Of a DNA stretch of 42,297 bases, positions 22,650-31,132 are shown piece by piece. The stretch is taken from positions 1-42,297 of the forward strand of contig CAKUOS010000012.1 of NCBI GenBank assembly GCA_934670025.1, in the 5' to 3' direction. Every line of letters starts with the position of its first letter. Position 1 is the stretch's first letter. The position numbers and the translations under genes are program-made. The notes under the pieces were generated by a model. That model did no database searches. It worked only from the letters and a program-made list of their open reading frames with translations, and was not told the origin of the DNA. The stretch comes from an uncultured Oscillospiraceae bacterium. GTDB taxonomy: Bacteria > Bacillota > Clostridia > Oscillospirales > Oscillospiraceae.

Positions 22650-23730
22650 ATTTCTCCATGCCGCCGATCTGCATCTCGGCGCGGCGTTCTCCGGTCTGAC
22701 ACCGGAGCTGGCCCGCAAGCGCCGGGAAGAGCAGCTTGCGCTGCTGCACGAGCTGTTCGAGGCCGCGAACGCGCACGGCTGCGACGCGGTGCTGCTGGCC
22801 GGCGATCTGTTTGACGAGGAATCCGCAGGCCCGGACGCCGTCGACGCGCTGCGCCATGCGCTCGCGTCCGTGCGCGCGCCGGTGTTCATTTCTCCCGGCA
22901 ACCATGACCCGCTTTGCCCGGGCTCGCCGTATCTGACGGAAACCTGGCCCGAAAACGTCCATATTTTCAGGTCCGACCGCATTTCTTCCGTCGAGCTTCC
23001 GGAAAAAAACCTCCGCGTCTACGGCGCGGGCTTCCTCTCGCGGTACACGGGCGCGCTGCTTGCCGGTTTCCGCGCCGAAGCGGACGGCATGACGAATCTC
23101 CTCGTGACCCACGGCAATACCCTCAGCAAGGATTCGCCCTATAACCCCATCACGCCCGAACAGATCGCGTCCTCCGGTCTTTCGTATCTCGCACTCGGAC
23201 ACGTGCATCAGGCCAGCGGCCTTTTGAAAAGCGGCGGGACGGCCTACGCCTGGCCGGGCTGCGCGATGGGCCGCGGCTTTGACGAATGCGGGCAAAAGGG
23301 CGCGTATCTCGGCGAAATTTCCGACGCCGGCGTCGTGACGCTGACGTTCCTGCCGCTCTCCGGGCGCAAATACGAGATTTTGCGCGTCGCCGCGGGCGAG
23401 GATGCGCTTGCCTCCATCGAGGCTGCGCTGCCGAACGGCACGGAAAACGACATTTACCGCATCATTCTCACCGGCGAGGCGGACAGCCCCGATCTGCCGG
23501 CGCTGCAAGCGGCGCTTGCGCCGCGCTTTTTCGCGCTCAGCGTCCGCGACGAGACGTATCCCCGGAAAGCCCTCTGGGCGGCCGCGGACGACGATACGCT
23601 GCGCGGGCTGTTCCTGCGTGCGCTGAAGGAGCAGTACGACGCGGCGGCTTCCGACGACGACCGGCGCGTCATCGCGCTGGCCGCGCGCTACGGCGTCGCT
23701 GCGATGGACGGCAGGGAGGACACGGAATGA
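22642..23730 (+). CDS. SbcD/YhaO-type metallophosphoesterase
   Basis: This 362-residue protein is of the Mre11/SbcD phosphoesterase class. Motifs are HAADLHLG (Asp, His), LLAGDLFDEES, FISPGNHDPL, LVTHGN and LALGHVHQA, so the two-metal nuclease centre looks intact. The length and the closely linked SbcC-like partner resemble YhaO-YhaN of Bacillus rather than classical SbcD-SbcC. The start is TTG (22642) inside the end of the ymdB-like gene, with GTGAGGATC upstream. The end overlaps the partner gene by four bases. A role in processing DNA ends is expected of the family. Confidence 0.91.
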   Translation: MIKFLHAADLHLGAAFSGLTPELARKRREEQLALLHELFEAANAHGCDAVLLAGDLFDEESAGPDAVDALRHALASVRAPVFISPGNHDPLCPGSPYLTETWPENVHIFRSDRISSVELPEKNLRVYGAGFLSRYTGALLAGFRAEADGMTNLLVTHGNTLSKDSPYNPITPEQIASSGLSYLALGHVHQASGLLKSGGTAYAWPGCAMGRGFDECGQKGAYLGEISDAGVVTLTFLPLSGRKYEILRVAAGEDALASIEAALPNGTENDIYRIILTGEADSPDLPALQAALAPRFFALSVRDETYPRKALWAAADDDTLRGLFLRALKEQYDAAASDDDRRVIALAARYGVAAMDGREDTE

Positions 23731-25898
23731 GGATCATCCGCATGACGGCGACCTTCGGCCGTCTGAACAACGAAACGCTTGTGCTCACGCCCGGCCTCAA
23801 TGTCATCGAGCTGCCGAACGAGGGCGGCAAATCCACCTGGGCGGAGTTTCTGCTCGCCATGCTCTACGGCGTCGATACCGCCGAACGGGAAAGAGGCGGC
23901 GTGCTGCCGGTCAAGACGAAATACCAGCCGTGGAGCGGCGAGGCGATGGCCGGCGTTCTGGAGCTGGAGCAGGACGGCCGGCGCATCACCATCACAAGAA
24001 CTTCGACCGCGCGCGCGCCGATGGGCGTATTTTCCGCGGTCTATACCGACACCGGTCTTCCCGTCGAGAGACTCACGGGCGCAAACTGCGGCGAGACGCT
24101 CCTCGGCGTGCCGAAGCGCGTCTATCAGCGCAGCGCCTTCGTGCGCCAGCAGGGGTTGGCTCTGACGCCGGACGACGCGCTGGAGAGCCGGCTGTCCGCG
24201 CTCGTCACCACCGGCGAAGAGACGGTCAGCTACCGGCAGACGGCCAAGCGTCTGCGCGACTGGCAGAACCGCCGCCAGTATAATAAGACCGGCCGCATCC
24301 CCGAGACCGAGCGGGCGCTTGCCGCCGCGGACGACGCGCTGGCGCAGCTGCGCGCCGCGCAGGAAAAGAACCGGTCGCTCCGCGAGACGGGGCAGCGGCT
24401 GCAAGCGGAGCTTGCCGCCTGCGAGCAGACCGAGCAGGCGCTGCGCGCCATCGACGCGCAGCAGAAAAGGCAGCAGCTGTACGACGCGCGCCGCGCCGCG
24501 CTGGCCGCGGCCAACCGCGAAAACGCCGCCGCGGCGCTGTGCGCCCGGCTTCCGGACGAGGCGGTGCTCCGCTCCTTGCAGCAGCAGGCGCAGCAGCTCC
24601 TGCATGAGCCGGAGCCGCAGCCGCCCGCGCCTGCACCCGCGCGGCCCGCGTGTCCCGCGTCGTTTACCGGCGTGGAGGAGGACAGGCTTCTCGACCACGC
24701 GCAGCGCGATATGCGGGAATTTGACCGCCTGACCGCCCGTAAATACCGCGCCTGGGCGCCGTTTGCGCTGTTTGCATTCGTGTATGCGGCGCTGGCCGCG
24801 GCTGTTCTGCTGCTGCAAAAACCGCCGCTGCTTGCGGCCGTGTTTGCGGGGCTTGCCGTCCTGTGCATCCCGGCGGTGCTTCTGTGCGTCCGCAGCAACC
24901 GAACAAGGGAGCGGGAGCTTGACGAGGCGCAGGCGATCCTGGCGCGCTACGGCGGCCGCAGCCGCGACGAATTTGCCGTGCTTGCCGCGGAATACCGCGC
25001 CGCGCTCACGCAGTGGCGCGCGCAGACGGCGCAGCACGACGCGCTTCAGGCGCAGTACGACGCGGCCATGCAGCTGCAAAAGACGCGCACGGCGTCGCTG
25101 CTCGGCAGCGCGCGAATGTTCTCCGACGCAGAGGGCCTTCCCGGGGCGGCCGCCGCGATCGACCGTGCGCTCGGCGACTATGCGGCGCATCACGCGGCGC
25201 AGCTTGCGGCTGCGCAGGCCAAAGACCACGCTTCGGCGCTCGGCCGGGCACTCGGCACGCTTCCGGACATCGCTGTCCCGGCGGGCGACTACAGCGGCGT
25301 GACGGCGCAGCAGGCGCAGGCGCAGACGCTGCGCACACGGCAGGCGCTGGGCGCCGTGCAGTCGCAGCTCGATCAGTGCCGCGGGCAGCTGCAAAGCCTC
25401 GGCTCCGAGGCTGAGCTTGCCGCGCGGCAGCAGATGCTCACCGAGCGGCTGCAAACGCTGCGGATGCAGCAGGCGGCGCTGGCGCTGGCGGCGAAGACGA
25501 TGGAGGAAGAAAACGAAAAATTGGAGAAAAAGTTCGCGCCAAGGCTGATCGCGGAGGCATCGGAGCTGTTTCGCAGCCTGACGGATGGAAAATATCAGAC
25601 CGTCACGGTCGACCGGCAGATGAATCTGCAAGCGGCGCAGCCCGACGCTGCGCCGCACGGAACGGCGTTTTTGAGCTGTGGGACGGCCGACGGATCGTAT
25701 TTCTGCGTGCGGCTGGCCATCTGCAAGCTGCTGCTGCCGGCCGGCGCGCCGGTCGTGCTCGACGACGCGCTGGCGATGCTCGACGAGACGCGGCTGCGGC
25801 GCGCGCTGGAGCTGCTGAAGACGCGCACGGACGGGCGGCAGATCCTTTTGTTCACTTGTCACAAACGCGAACAAATGCTGCTGCAAAATATGGGATAA
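23727..25898 (+). CDS. SbcC/Rad50/YhaN-like ATPase with central membrane-like segment
   Basis: This 723-residue SMC-type ATPase has a Walker A near residue 30 (ELPNEGGKSTW, a variant of the NEaGKST form in YhaN-type proteins). Long Ala/Gln-rich coiled coils cover about 200-330 and 400-620. A signature region LSCGTADGSYFCVRLAICKL and Walker B PVVLDDALAMLDE are near the C-terminus. In the middle (about 345-390) lie two hydrophobic stretches (FALFAFVYAALAAAVLLL and LLAAVFAGLAVLCIPAVLLC), which YhaN proteins also have in place of a zinc hook, so it may be membrane-tethered. It should regulate the nuclease encoded by the gene before it. The ATG overlaps the upstream stop (ATGA). Confidence 0.9.
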   Translation: MRIIRMTATFGRLNNETLVLTPGLNVIELPNEGGKSTWAEFLLAMLYGVDTAERERGGVLPVKTKYQPWSGEAMAGVLELEQDGRRITITRTSTARAPMGVFSAVYTDTGLPVERLTGANCGETLLGVPKRVYQRSAFVRQQGLALTPDDALESRLSALVTTGEETVSYRQTAKRLRDWQNRRQYNKTGRIPETERALAAADDALAQLRAAQEKNRSLRETGQRLQAELAACEQTEQALRAIDAQQKRQQLYDARRAALAAANRENAAAALCARLPDEAVLRSLQQQAQQLLHEPEPQPPAPAPARPACPASFTGVEEDRLLDHAQRDMREFDRLTARKYRAWAPFALFAFVYAALAAAVLLLQKPPLLAAVFAGLAVLCIPAVLLCVRSNRTRERELDEAQAILARYGGRSRDEFAVLAAEYRAALTQWRAQTAQHDALQAQYDAAMQLQKTRTASLLGSARMFSDAEGLPGAAAAIDRALGDYAAHHAAQLAAAQAKDHASALGRALGTLPDIAVPAGDYSGVTAQQAQAQTLRTRQALGAVQSQLDQCRGQLQSLGSEAELAARQQMLTERLQTLRMQQAALALAAKTMEEENEKLEKKFAPRLIAEASELFRSLTDGKYQTVTVDRQMNLQAAQPDAAPHGTAFLSCGTADGSYFCVRLAICKLLLPAGAPVVLDDALAMLDETRLRRALELLKTRTDGRQILLFTCHKREQMLLQNMG

Positions 25899-25909
25899 AA
25901 TAGAAGAAA

Positions 25910-25941
25910 ACGGGCTTCAGACCGGCTGAAGCCCGTTTTTT
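25910..25941. terminator. Bidirectional intrinsic terminator
   Basis: ACGGGCTTCAG pairs with CTGAAGCCCGT around ACCGG (11 bp), with A-rich and T-rich flanks. It separates the yhaN-like gene from the convergent ABC gene. Confidence 0.93.
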
Positions 25942-25948
25942 ATGCGTC

Positions 25949-26024
25949 ATTTTCGTGCATTTTGGCGCAGGGAAGGCGCATTTTCGCGCAATTTGACACG
26001 ATTTTCGCGCGCTTATTTTCGCGC
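25949..26024. repeat. Five spaced copies of ATTTTCGCGC
   Basis: Copies start at 25949 (ATTTTCGTGC), 25959 (ATTTTGGCGC), 25980, 26001 and 26015 (the last three exact). Start-to-start distances are 10, 21, 21 and 14 bp. They straddle the end of the ABC ATPase gene and the following non-coding DNA. The function is unknown. Confidence 0.6.
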
Positions 26025-26783
26025 CGACGGCGCTTTGCACGCCTCCGTGACCGCCGTCTTCAGCGCCTGCATCGCGGGCGAAGAAAGGTCGCGCGGATAG
26101 GGGAAGGCGGTCAGGTCGAAGCACTCGACCGAGCTGTCGGGGTGCATGACGAGGATGCGCCGGCCGAGCAGCAGCGCCTCGTCGAGCTGGTGGGTGACGA
26201 GGACGATGGTGCGCGGCAGCTCGCGCTGGATGCGCAGCAGCTCCGCCTGCAATTCGCCGCGCGTGAGAAAGTCCAGCGAGGCGAACGGCTCGTCCATCAG
26301 AAGCAGCTGCGCCTGGCTGGCCAGGACGCGAGCAAGACCGAGGCGCTGCTTCATGCCGGTGGAAAGCTCCTGCGGGGTGAGGTCGGCAAAGTCCTGAAGA
26401 CCGACGAGCCTGACAAAGTCCGCGGCCTTTTCCATGCGCTCGTCGGGCGTCTTGCCGACGCCGCAGGCCATCGCCACGTTGCGCAGCACATTCGTCCACG
26501 TGATGAGATACGGCTCGGGGCTGAGCATGGCGCTGTGCCAGCCGGCGGGCATGGAGATCGTCCCGGCGTCGGGCTGCTCCTTGCCGTCCAGCAGCTTTAA
26601 GAGCGTGCTTTTGCCGCAGCCGCTGCGGCCGACGATGACGGTCAGCTCGCCCGCGGGAAACGACACGGACAGATCGCGCAGGATATGGCGGGTGCGGCTC
26701 TGGCGCTGCTCGCCCTTGATGACGATCTCGGTCGTGTAGGAGGTATAGGATTTTTCAATATGCTGTAAGGTGACGGCGTCCAT
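26013..26783 (-). CDS. ABC transporter ATP-binding protein (SsuB/TauB-like), no partners nearby
   Basis: This 256-residue ATPase is of the nitrate/sulfonate/taurine importer type. Walker A is VGRSGCGKST, the Q-loop region is LSPEPYLITWTNVLRNVAM, the signature is LSTGMKQRLGLARVLA, Walker B is LLLMDEPFASLD, and the switch His is in LVTHQLDEALLL. The ITWTNVLRNV stretch and LSTGMKQR signature are typical of the SsuB group. No permease or binding protein is adjacent, which is odd for an importer; the gene stands alone between convergent and divergent neighbours. The substrate is unknown. The ATG at 26783 has a modest ribosome site (GAGG) and its own promoter. Confidence 0.88.
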   Translation of the reverse strand: MDAVTLQHIEKSYTSYTTEIVIKGEQRQSRTRHILRDLSVSFPAGELTVIVGRSGCGKSTLLKLLDGKEQPDAGTISMPAGWHSAMLSPEPYLITWTNVLRNVAMACGVGKTPDERMEKAADFVRLVGLQDFADLTPQELSTGMKQRLGLARVLASQAQLLLMDEPFASLDFLTRGELQAELLRIQRELPRTIVLVTHQLDEALLLGRRILVMHPDSSVECFDLTAFPYPRDLSSPAMQALKTAVTEACKAPSARK

Positions 26784-26817
26784 GAAAAAAGCCTCGATTT
26801 CTTCAAATTCATCCGAT

Positions 26818-26846
26818 ATTCTATCAGATATCCTGCCGGATGACAA
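26818..26846 (-). promoter_or_regulatory. Promoter of the lone ABC ATPase
   Basis: Read leftwards: TTGTCA (26846-26841), 17 bp, TAGAAT (26823-26818), 34 bp before the ATG. Confidence 0.75.
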
Positions 26847-26878
26847 GAGGCGAAGCGCGCGGCGGGCGCGAATGACCG

Positions 26879-26907
26879 TTGCCCCGGCGGGCAGGATCTG
26901 GTATAAT
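26879..26907 (+). promoter_or_regulatory. Promoter of the L,D-transpeptidase gene
   Basis: TTGCCC (26879-26884), 17 bp, TATAAT (26902-26907), 32 bp before the ATG. Confidence 0.75.
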
Positions 26908-26939
26908 ACAGGAAGCAAAAAGGAAAAGGAGAAGGGAAC

Positions 26940-28376
26940 ATGAAAAGAAGGATGCTGGCCGTGCTGTTTGCGCTGGGCCTGTGCGCGCTGCTTTGTGTGA
27001 CGGCCGCGGCTGTTTCGCCGCAGTCGGCGGCGGAGGATCTGGCCGCCGCGGATGTGTTCCGCGGCACGGACGCGGGCTTTGAGCTGGATCGCGCGCCGAC
27101 GCGCAGCGAGGCCGCGGTGATGCTCGTGCGGCTGTACGGCGCGGAGGAGGATGCGCTGGCGCGCTATGCCGCGGGCGAGACCGGCCATCCGTTTGAAGAC
27201 GGGAACACGTGGGCCGCGCCGTATCTGGCGTGGCTGTATGACGCGGGACTCGTCAGAGGGATGTCGGAAACGCAGTACGGCGCGGATCTGCCGTGCAGGG
27301 CGCGCGACTATGCGCTGTTTCTGCTGCGCGCGCTGGGGTATCAGGACGGATATGACTTTGACTGGGCGCAGACCGAGGCGTTCGCCGCGGAAAAGAACGT
27401 ATACAGCGCGGCGCTGTTCGGCGGGACATTCACGCGCGGCGATCTGGCGCTGATGACGTGGTTCGGCTTGCAGGCGCAGACGGCGGAGGGCGATACGCTC
27501 CTCGCGGCGCTGACGGACGCGGGCGCGATCGACGCGGAAGCGGCGAAGACGCTCGGCGATACGTTCAAAAAGAGCCCGGTGCGGCTGTCGGACGGCGAGG
27601 TGACGCTGGACGCGGCGGCATGGCGCGCGGCGGTGAATGAAATGACGGTCACGGTGACGTTTGAAAACGGCCGCGAAACGCTGGCCGCGGACGCGCTCAC
27701 GGCGCTGACGGAACCGGACGGCGGGCGCGTGCGGCTGCGCGGGGACGCGCTGGATGCACTGACGGAACGCTGGCAGGGGCAGTACGGGACGTATGACACG
27801 CCGTTCCGCTTTAATTCTTATGTCCGCGGGCCGGTCGAGATCGACTTTTACAAATGCGACTATCTGATCGATGTGCCGACGGTCAAAAAGCAGCTGGCAC
27901 AGGCGATCGCGGCGATGGAACCGGCGGAGATCACGGCGGCGCTGACGTGCTATTACTACGGGCAGCCGTTTTCGCTCGGGCAGACGTATGTCGAGGTCGA
28001 TATGGATTCGCAGCAGCTGACGTTTTACAAAAACGGCACGCTGATCGTCACGACGCCGATCGTGACCGGTATGGTCACGAGCCACCGCACGCCGGTGGGG
28101 CTTTATTATTCGCACAACAAGCAGACGAACTGCACGCTGACCGGCCCGGATTACGAGGTGTTCGTCAAATACTGGGTCAGCGTGATCGGCGATTCCATCG
28201 GGCTGCACGACGCCTCGTGGCGGTCGGTGTTCGGCGGAGATCAGTACATCTTCAACGGCTCGCACGGGTGCGTCAACATCCCGGAGGCGGCGATGGTCAA
28301 AATTTTCAACAACATCGACGACGGCACGCCGGTTTTGCTGTACGGGAAAAACGTATGGTATGAGCCGAAACGGTGA
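26940..28376 (+). CDS. Secreted L,D-transpeptidase (YkuD) with SLH-like N-terminus
   Basis: This 478-residue exported enzyme has a signal peptide (MKRRMLAVLFALGLCALLCV, cleavage near AAA-V at about 25). An N-terminal pair of SLH-like repeats (about 35-180, with RSEAAVMLVRLYGAEED, NTWAAPYLAWLYDAGLVRGM and TFTRGDLALMTW) could hold it on the wall. The C-terminal YkuD domain (about 345-478) has GLHDASWRSVFGG and the catalytic SHGCVNIPEAA with its nucleophile Cys. Such enzymes form 3-3 peptidoglycan cross-links or attach proteins to the wall, and they resist most beta-lactams. AAAGGAGAAGGG precedes the ATG. It has its own promoter and terminator, so it is monocistronic. Confidence 0.92.
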   Translation: MKRRMLAVLFALGLCALLCVTAAAVSPQSAAEDLAAADVFRGTDAGFELDRAPTRSEAAVMLVRLYGAEEDALARYAAGETGHPFEDGNTWAAPYLAWLYDAGLVRGMSETQYGADLPCRARDYALFLLRALGYQDGYDFDWAQTEAFAAEKNVYSAALFGGTFTRGDLALMTWFGLQAQTAEGDTLLAALTDAGAIDAEAAKTLGDTFKKSPVRLSDGEVTLDAAAWRAAVNEMTVTVTFENGRETLAADALTALTEPDGGRVRLRGDALDALTERWQGQYGTYDTPFRFNSYVRGPVEIDFYKCDYLIDVPTVKKQLAQAIAAMEPAEITAALTCYYYGQPFSLGQTYVEVDMDSQQLTFYKNGTLIVTTPIVTGMVTSHRTPVGLYYSHNKQTNCTLTGPDYEVFVKYWVSVIGDSIGLHDASWRSVFGGDQYIFNGSHGCVNIPEAAMVKIFNNIDDGTPVLLYGKNVWYEPKR

Positions 28377-28398
28377 AAAAACGGAAAAGTATAAAAAA

Positions 28399-28429
28399 AT
28401 CCCATGGTTCAGGGAACCATGGGATTTTT
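28399..28429. terminator. Intrinsic terminator between L,D-transpeptidase and livF
   Basis: ATCCCATGGTTC and GAACCATGGGAT (12 bp, loop AGG), with an A-run before and TTTT after. It serves both convergent units. Confidence 0.93.
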
Positions 28430-28446
28430 GTATGTCCGGGATGCGG

Positions 28447-29160
28447 TTATTTCGCGGTGCCGAGGTAGGCGGCCTTGACCTCTTCGTTGGCGGCAAGCTC
28501 CGCGCCCGTGCCCTCCATGAGGATCTCGCCCGTCTGCATGACGTAGGCCCAGTCGGCGACCTTGAGGGCCATGTTGGCGTTTTGCTCGATGAGAAGCACG
28601 GTGATGCCCTGCTTGTTGATCTCGCGGATGATGTCGAAGATGCCGCGCACGACGATCGGCGCGAGGCCGAGCGAAGGCTCGTCCATCATGATGACCTGCG
28701 GCTTGGCCATGAGCGCGCGGCCGACGGCCAGCATCTGCTGTTCGCCGCCGGAGAGCGTACCGGCCTGCTGCCACTCGCGCTCTTTCAGGCGCGGGAACAG
28801 GGCGTAGACGCGCTCGAGATCCTCGGCGATGGAATCCTTGCGCAGATATGCGCCGATGCGCAGGTTCTCTTCGACGGTGAGGTTGGCGAAGACGCGGCGG
28901 CCCTCGGGCACGAGGGTGATGCCGGTGGAGACGATCTGGTCGGTCGATTTGCCGACGATATTCGTCTCGTGCATCAGGATCTCGCCCGACTTGGGCTTCA
29001 CAAGACCGGCGATGGTCTTGAGCGTGGTGGACTTACCGGCGCCGTTGGAGCCGATCAGCGTGACGATCTTGCCCTGCTCAACCTTGAGGTTGATGCCCTT
29101 GACCGCCTCGATGCCGCCGTAGGAGACGACAAGATTTTTGATTTCCAGAATGTTACTCAT
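28447..29160 (-). CDS. livF: Branched-chain amino acid ABC transporter ATPase LivF
   Basis: This 237-residue ATP-binding subunit pairs with LivG to power uptake of Leu, Ile and Val. Walker A is GSNGAGKST, followed by ALFPRLKEREWQQAGTLSGG with the signature LSGGEQQMLAVGRAL. Walker B is VIMMDEPSLGLAP, and the switch region is TVLLIEQNANMAL. The EQNA form of the His-loop region is the LivF hallmark (LivG has EHHM). It is the last gene of the operon, overlapping livG by eight bases. Confidence 0.95.
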   Translation of the reverse strand: MSNILEIKNLVVSYGGIEAVKGINLKVEQGKIVTLIGSNGAGKSTTLKTIAGLVKPKSGEILMHETNIVGKSTDQIVSTGITLVPEGRRVFANLTVEENLRIGAYLRKDSIAEDLERVYALFPRLKEREWQQAGTLSGGEQQMLAVGRALMAKPQVIMMDEPSLGLAPIVVRGIFDIIREINKQGITVLLIEQNANMALKVADWAYVMQTGEILMEGTGAELAANEEVKAAYLGTAK

Positions 29161-30001
29161 CCTCTTCCACCCCCAGGTATGCGTCGATGACGCGCTGATC
29201 GTTCTGAATTTCGGCGGGCACGCCGGCGGCGATCTGCTTGCCGAAGTCGATGACGTAGATGCGGTCGGAGATGTCCATGACGAGGTTCATGTGGTGCTCG
29301 ATCAGGAAGATCGTCAGGCCGAACTGGTCGCGGACGCTGCGGATGAAGGCGGTCAGCTCCATCGTCTCCTGCGGGTTCATGCCGGCGGCCGGCTCGTCAA
29401 GCAGCAGCAGCTGCGGATCGGTGGCAAGCGCGCGGGCGATCTCGAGCCGGCGCTGTTTGCCGTAGGGCAGGGCGGTGGCGAGTTCGTCGGAAACATCGTC
29501 GAGGCCGACGATCTTCAGAAGCTCGTGCGCCTTTTGCCGCTGCGCGGCCTCTTCTTTGCGGTTGCCGCGGAACGTGGCGGTGAAGACGTTGGACGTGCGG
29601 CGCAGGTGCATCGCCGTCAGGACGTTTTCAAAGACCGTCATGGACTTGAACAGGCGGATGTTCTGGAAGGTACGCGCGATGCCGCGTTTGGTGATGACGT
29701 CGGGCGTGACGGAGACGACGGGCTCACGCTCATAAAGGGCGGCGTTTTCGCCCGCGTAGGTCTTTTTCATCTTGCCGCGCGGATGGTTGCAGACGATGGT
29801 CTTGCCCATGAAGTCGACCTTGCCGTTGGTCGGCTCGTACACGCCGGTGATGCAGTTGAAGGCGGTGGTCTTACCGGCGCCGTTCGGGCCGATGAGGGCG
29901 ACGATCTCGCCCTTGTAAACGTCCATGGAGAGGTTATTGACGGCCACGACGCCGCCAAACTGCATGGTGACGTTTTCTACGTGCAGAACGGATTCGCTCA
30001 T
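29153..30001 (-). CDS. livG: Branched-chain amino acid ABC transporter ATPase LivG
   Basis: This is the second ATPase (282 aa) of the importer. Walker A is GPNGAGKTT and Walker B is LLLLDEPAAGMNP. IARTFQNIRLFKSMTVFENV is the typical Q-loop region of LivG, and FLIEHHMNLVMDISDRIYV is the switch region. The expected signature LSGGQ is here LPYGKQRRLEIARALA, a common variant of the LivG family. It has the LivG insert after the Walker A region (TFRGNRKEEAAQ). Translation is coupled to livM (ATGA). Confidence 0.95.
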   Translation of the reverse strand: MSESVLHVENVTMQFGGVVAVNNLSMDVYKGEIVALIGPNGAGKTTAFNCITGVYEPTNGKVDFMGKTIVCNHPRGKMKKTYAGENAALYEREPVVSVTPDVITKRGIARTFQNIRLFKSMTVFENVLTAMHLRRTSNVFTATFRGNRKEEAAQRQKAHELLKIVGLDDVSDELATALPYGKQRRLEIARALATDPQLLLLDEPAAGMNPQETMELTAFIRSVRDQFGLTIFLIEHHMNLVMDISDRIYVIDFGKQIAAGVPAEIQNDQRVIDAYLGVEEDE

Positions 30002-31122
30002 GCCTGTTTGCCTCCCTTCGCGGATTTTTTACTGAGTCGTTTGGCGAGCCCCGCGAGCGAAATCTCGCGGTCGCCCATGATGCCCTGACGGAAGAAGAGG
30101 ACGACGATCATGATGATGACGGAGAAGACGACCATACGGAAGCCCGTGCGCAGCAGCGGCACCTTGAACGCGCCGACATACGTCTCGGTATCGAGGAAGC
30201 GCAGCCACCACTCGGAGCAGGCGATGAACAGGAACGAGCCGATGCAGCTGCCCGAGATCGAGCCGATACCGCCGATGACGACGATGAGCAGGATCTCATA
30301 CGTCATGGCCGATTTGAACGTGTTGGCCTGGACCGTGGTCTGGTACATGGCGAGCAGCGCGCCGGAGATGCCGGCAAAGAACGAGGAGATGATGAACGCC
30401 ATACGCTTGTGATGGGCGAGGTTGATGCCCATGGCTTCGGCGGCGATCTCATCGTCGCGGATGGCCTTGAACGCGCGGCCGTAGGTCGAGTTGATGAGCA
30501 GGACGATGACGGCGATGCAGATGCCGACGATGATGAACGGCACGAGCGTATCGGAGAAGTACGGGAAGCCGCGCAGCAGCTGCGAGCCGTTGGTCACGGG
30601 CGCGAATGCCTCGAGCTGGACAAGGGCGCGGATGATCTCGGCGAAGCCGAGCGTGGCGATGGCGAGATAGTCGCTCTTGAGTTTCAGGACCGGCAGGCCG
30701 ATGAGATACGCGATGAGGCCCGCGAGAAGACCGGCCAGCAGGAGCGAGATGAACACGCCGACGACGGTGCCCGCGGTATTGCCGAGCGCACGCTGGAGTA
30801 TTTCGGTCAGAGAAGCCTTGAAGAGGGGATCATAATACTGATACACCGTGGAGCGGATGCCGTCGGAGATGTTGATGGCGGCGAAGGTGTATGCGCCGAT
30901 GAGCATGAAGCCCGCCTGACCGAGGGAGAACAGGCCCGTGAAGCCGTTGAGCAGGTTCATGGAGACGGCGACGAGGGAATAGATCGCGCCCTTGCGCAGG
31001 ACGGTCGTGAGCATGATGGGGATGCCCGGGATATGGTCGAACGCATAGGCCAGGATATAGATGAGGACCAGACCGCAGATGGTGAGAATGGTCTGTAGGG
31101 AGAGCTTTTTTTCTTTTTTCAT
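29998..31122 (-). CDS. livM: Branched-chain amino acid ABC transporter permease LivM
   Basis: This 374-residue permease has about ten membrane helices. The conserved LivM core is visible: GFTGLFSLGQAGFMLIGAYT, then LAIATLGFAEIIRAL, FKAIRDDEIAAEAMGINLAHHKRMAFIISS (the coupling loop with EAA-like sequence) and VVIGGIGSISGSCIGSF. The ATG at 31122 has GGTGGAAGG upstream; a GTG nine bases further is possible. It lies ten bp after livH. Confidence 0.95.
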   Translation of the reverse strand: MKKEKKLSLQTILTICGLVLIYILAYAFDHIPGIPIMLTTVLRKGAIYSLVAVSMNLLNGFTGLFSLGQAGFMLIGAYTFAAINISDGIRSTVYQYYDPLFKASLTEILQRALGNTAGTVVGVFISLLLAGLLAGLIAYLIGLPVLKLKSDYLAIATLGFAEIIRALVQLEAFAPVTNGSQLLRGFPYFSDTLVPFIIVGICIAVIVLLINSTYGRAFKAIRDDEIAAEAMGINLAHHKRMAFIISSFFAGISGALLAMYQTTVQANTFKSAMTYEILLIVVIGGIGSISGSCIGSFLFIACSEWWLRFLDTETYVGAFKVPLLRTGFRMVVFSVIIMIVVLFFRQGIMGDREISLAGLAKRLSKKSAKGGKQA

Positions 31123-31132
31123 ACCTTCCACC

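Noticed and set aside
23688..25886. 732-codon open frame on the minus strand opposite the YhaN-like gene
   Set aside because: Arg/Leu/Gln-rich shadow with no ribosome site or recognisable domain.
26784..28496. Long upstream extension of the lone ABC ATPase frame
   Set aside because: It runs antisense through the L,D-transpeptidase gene; homology begins at 26783.
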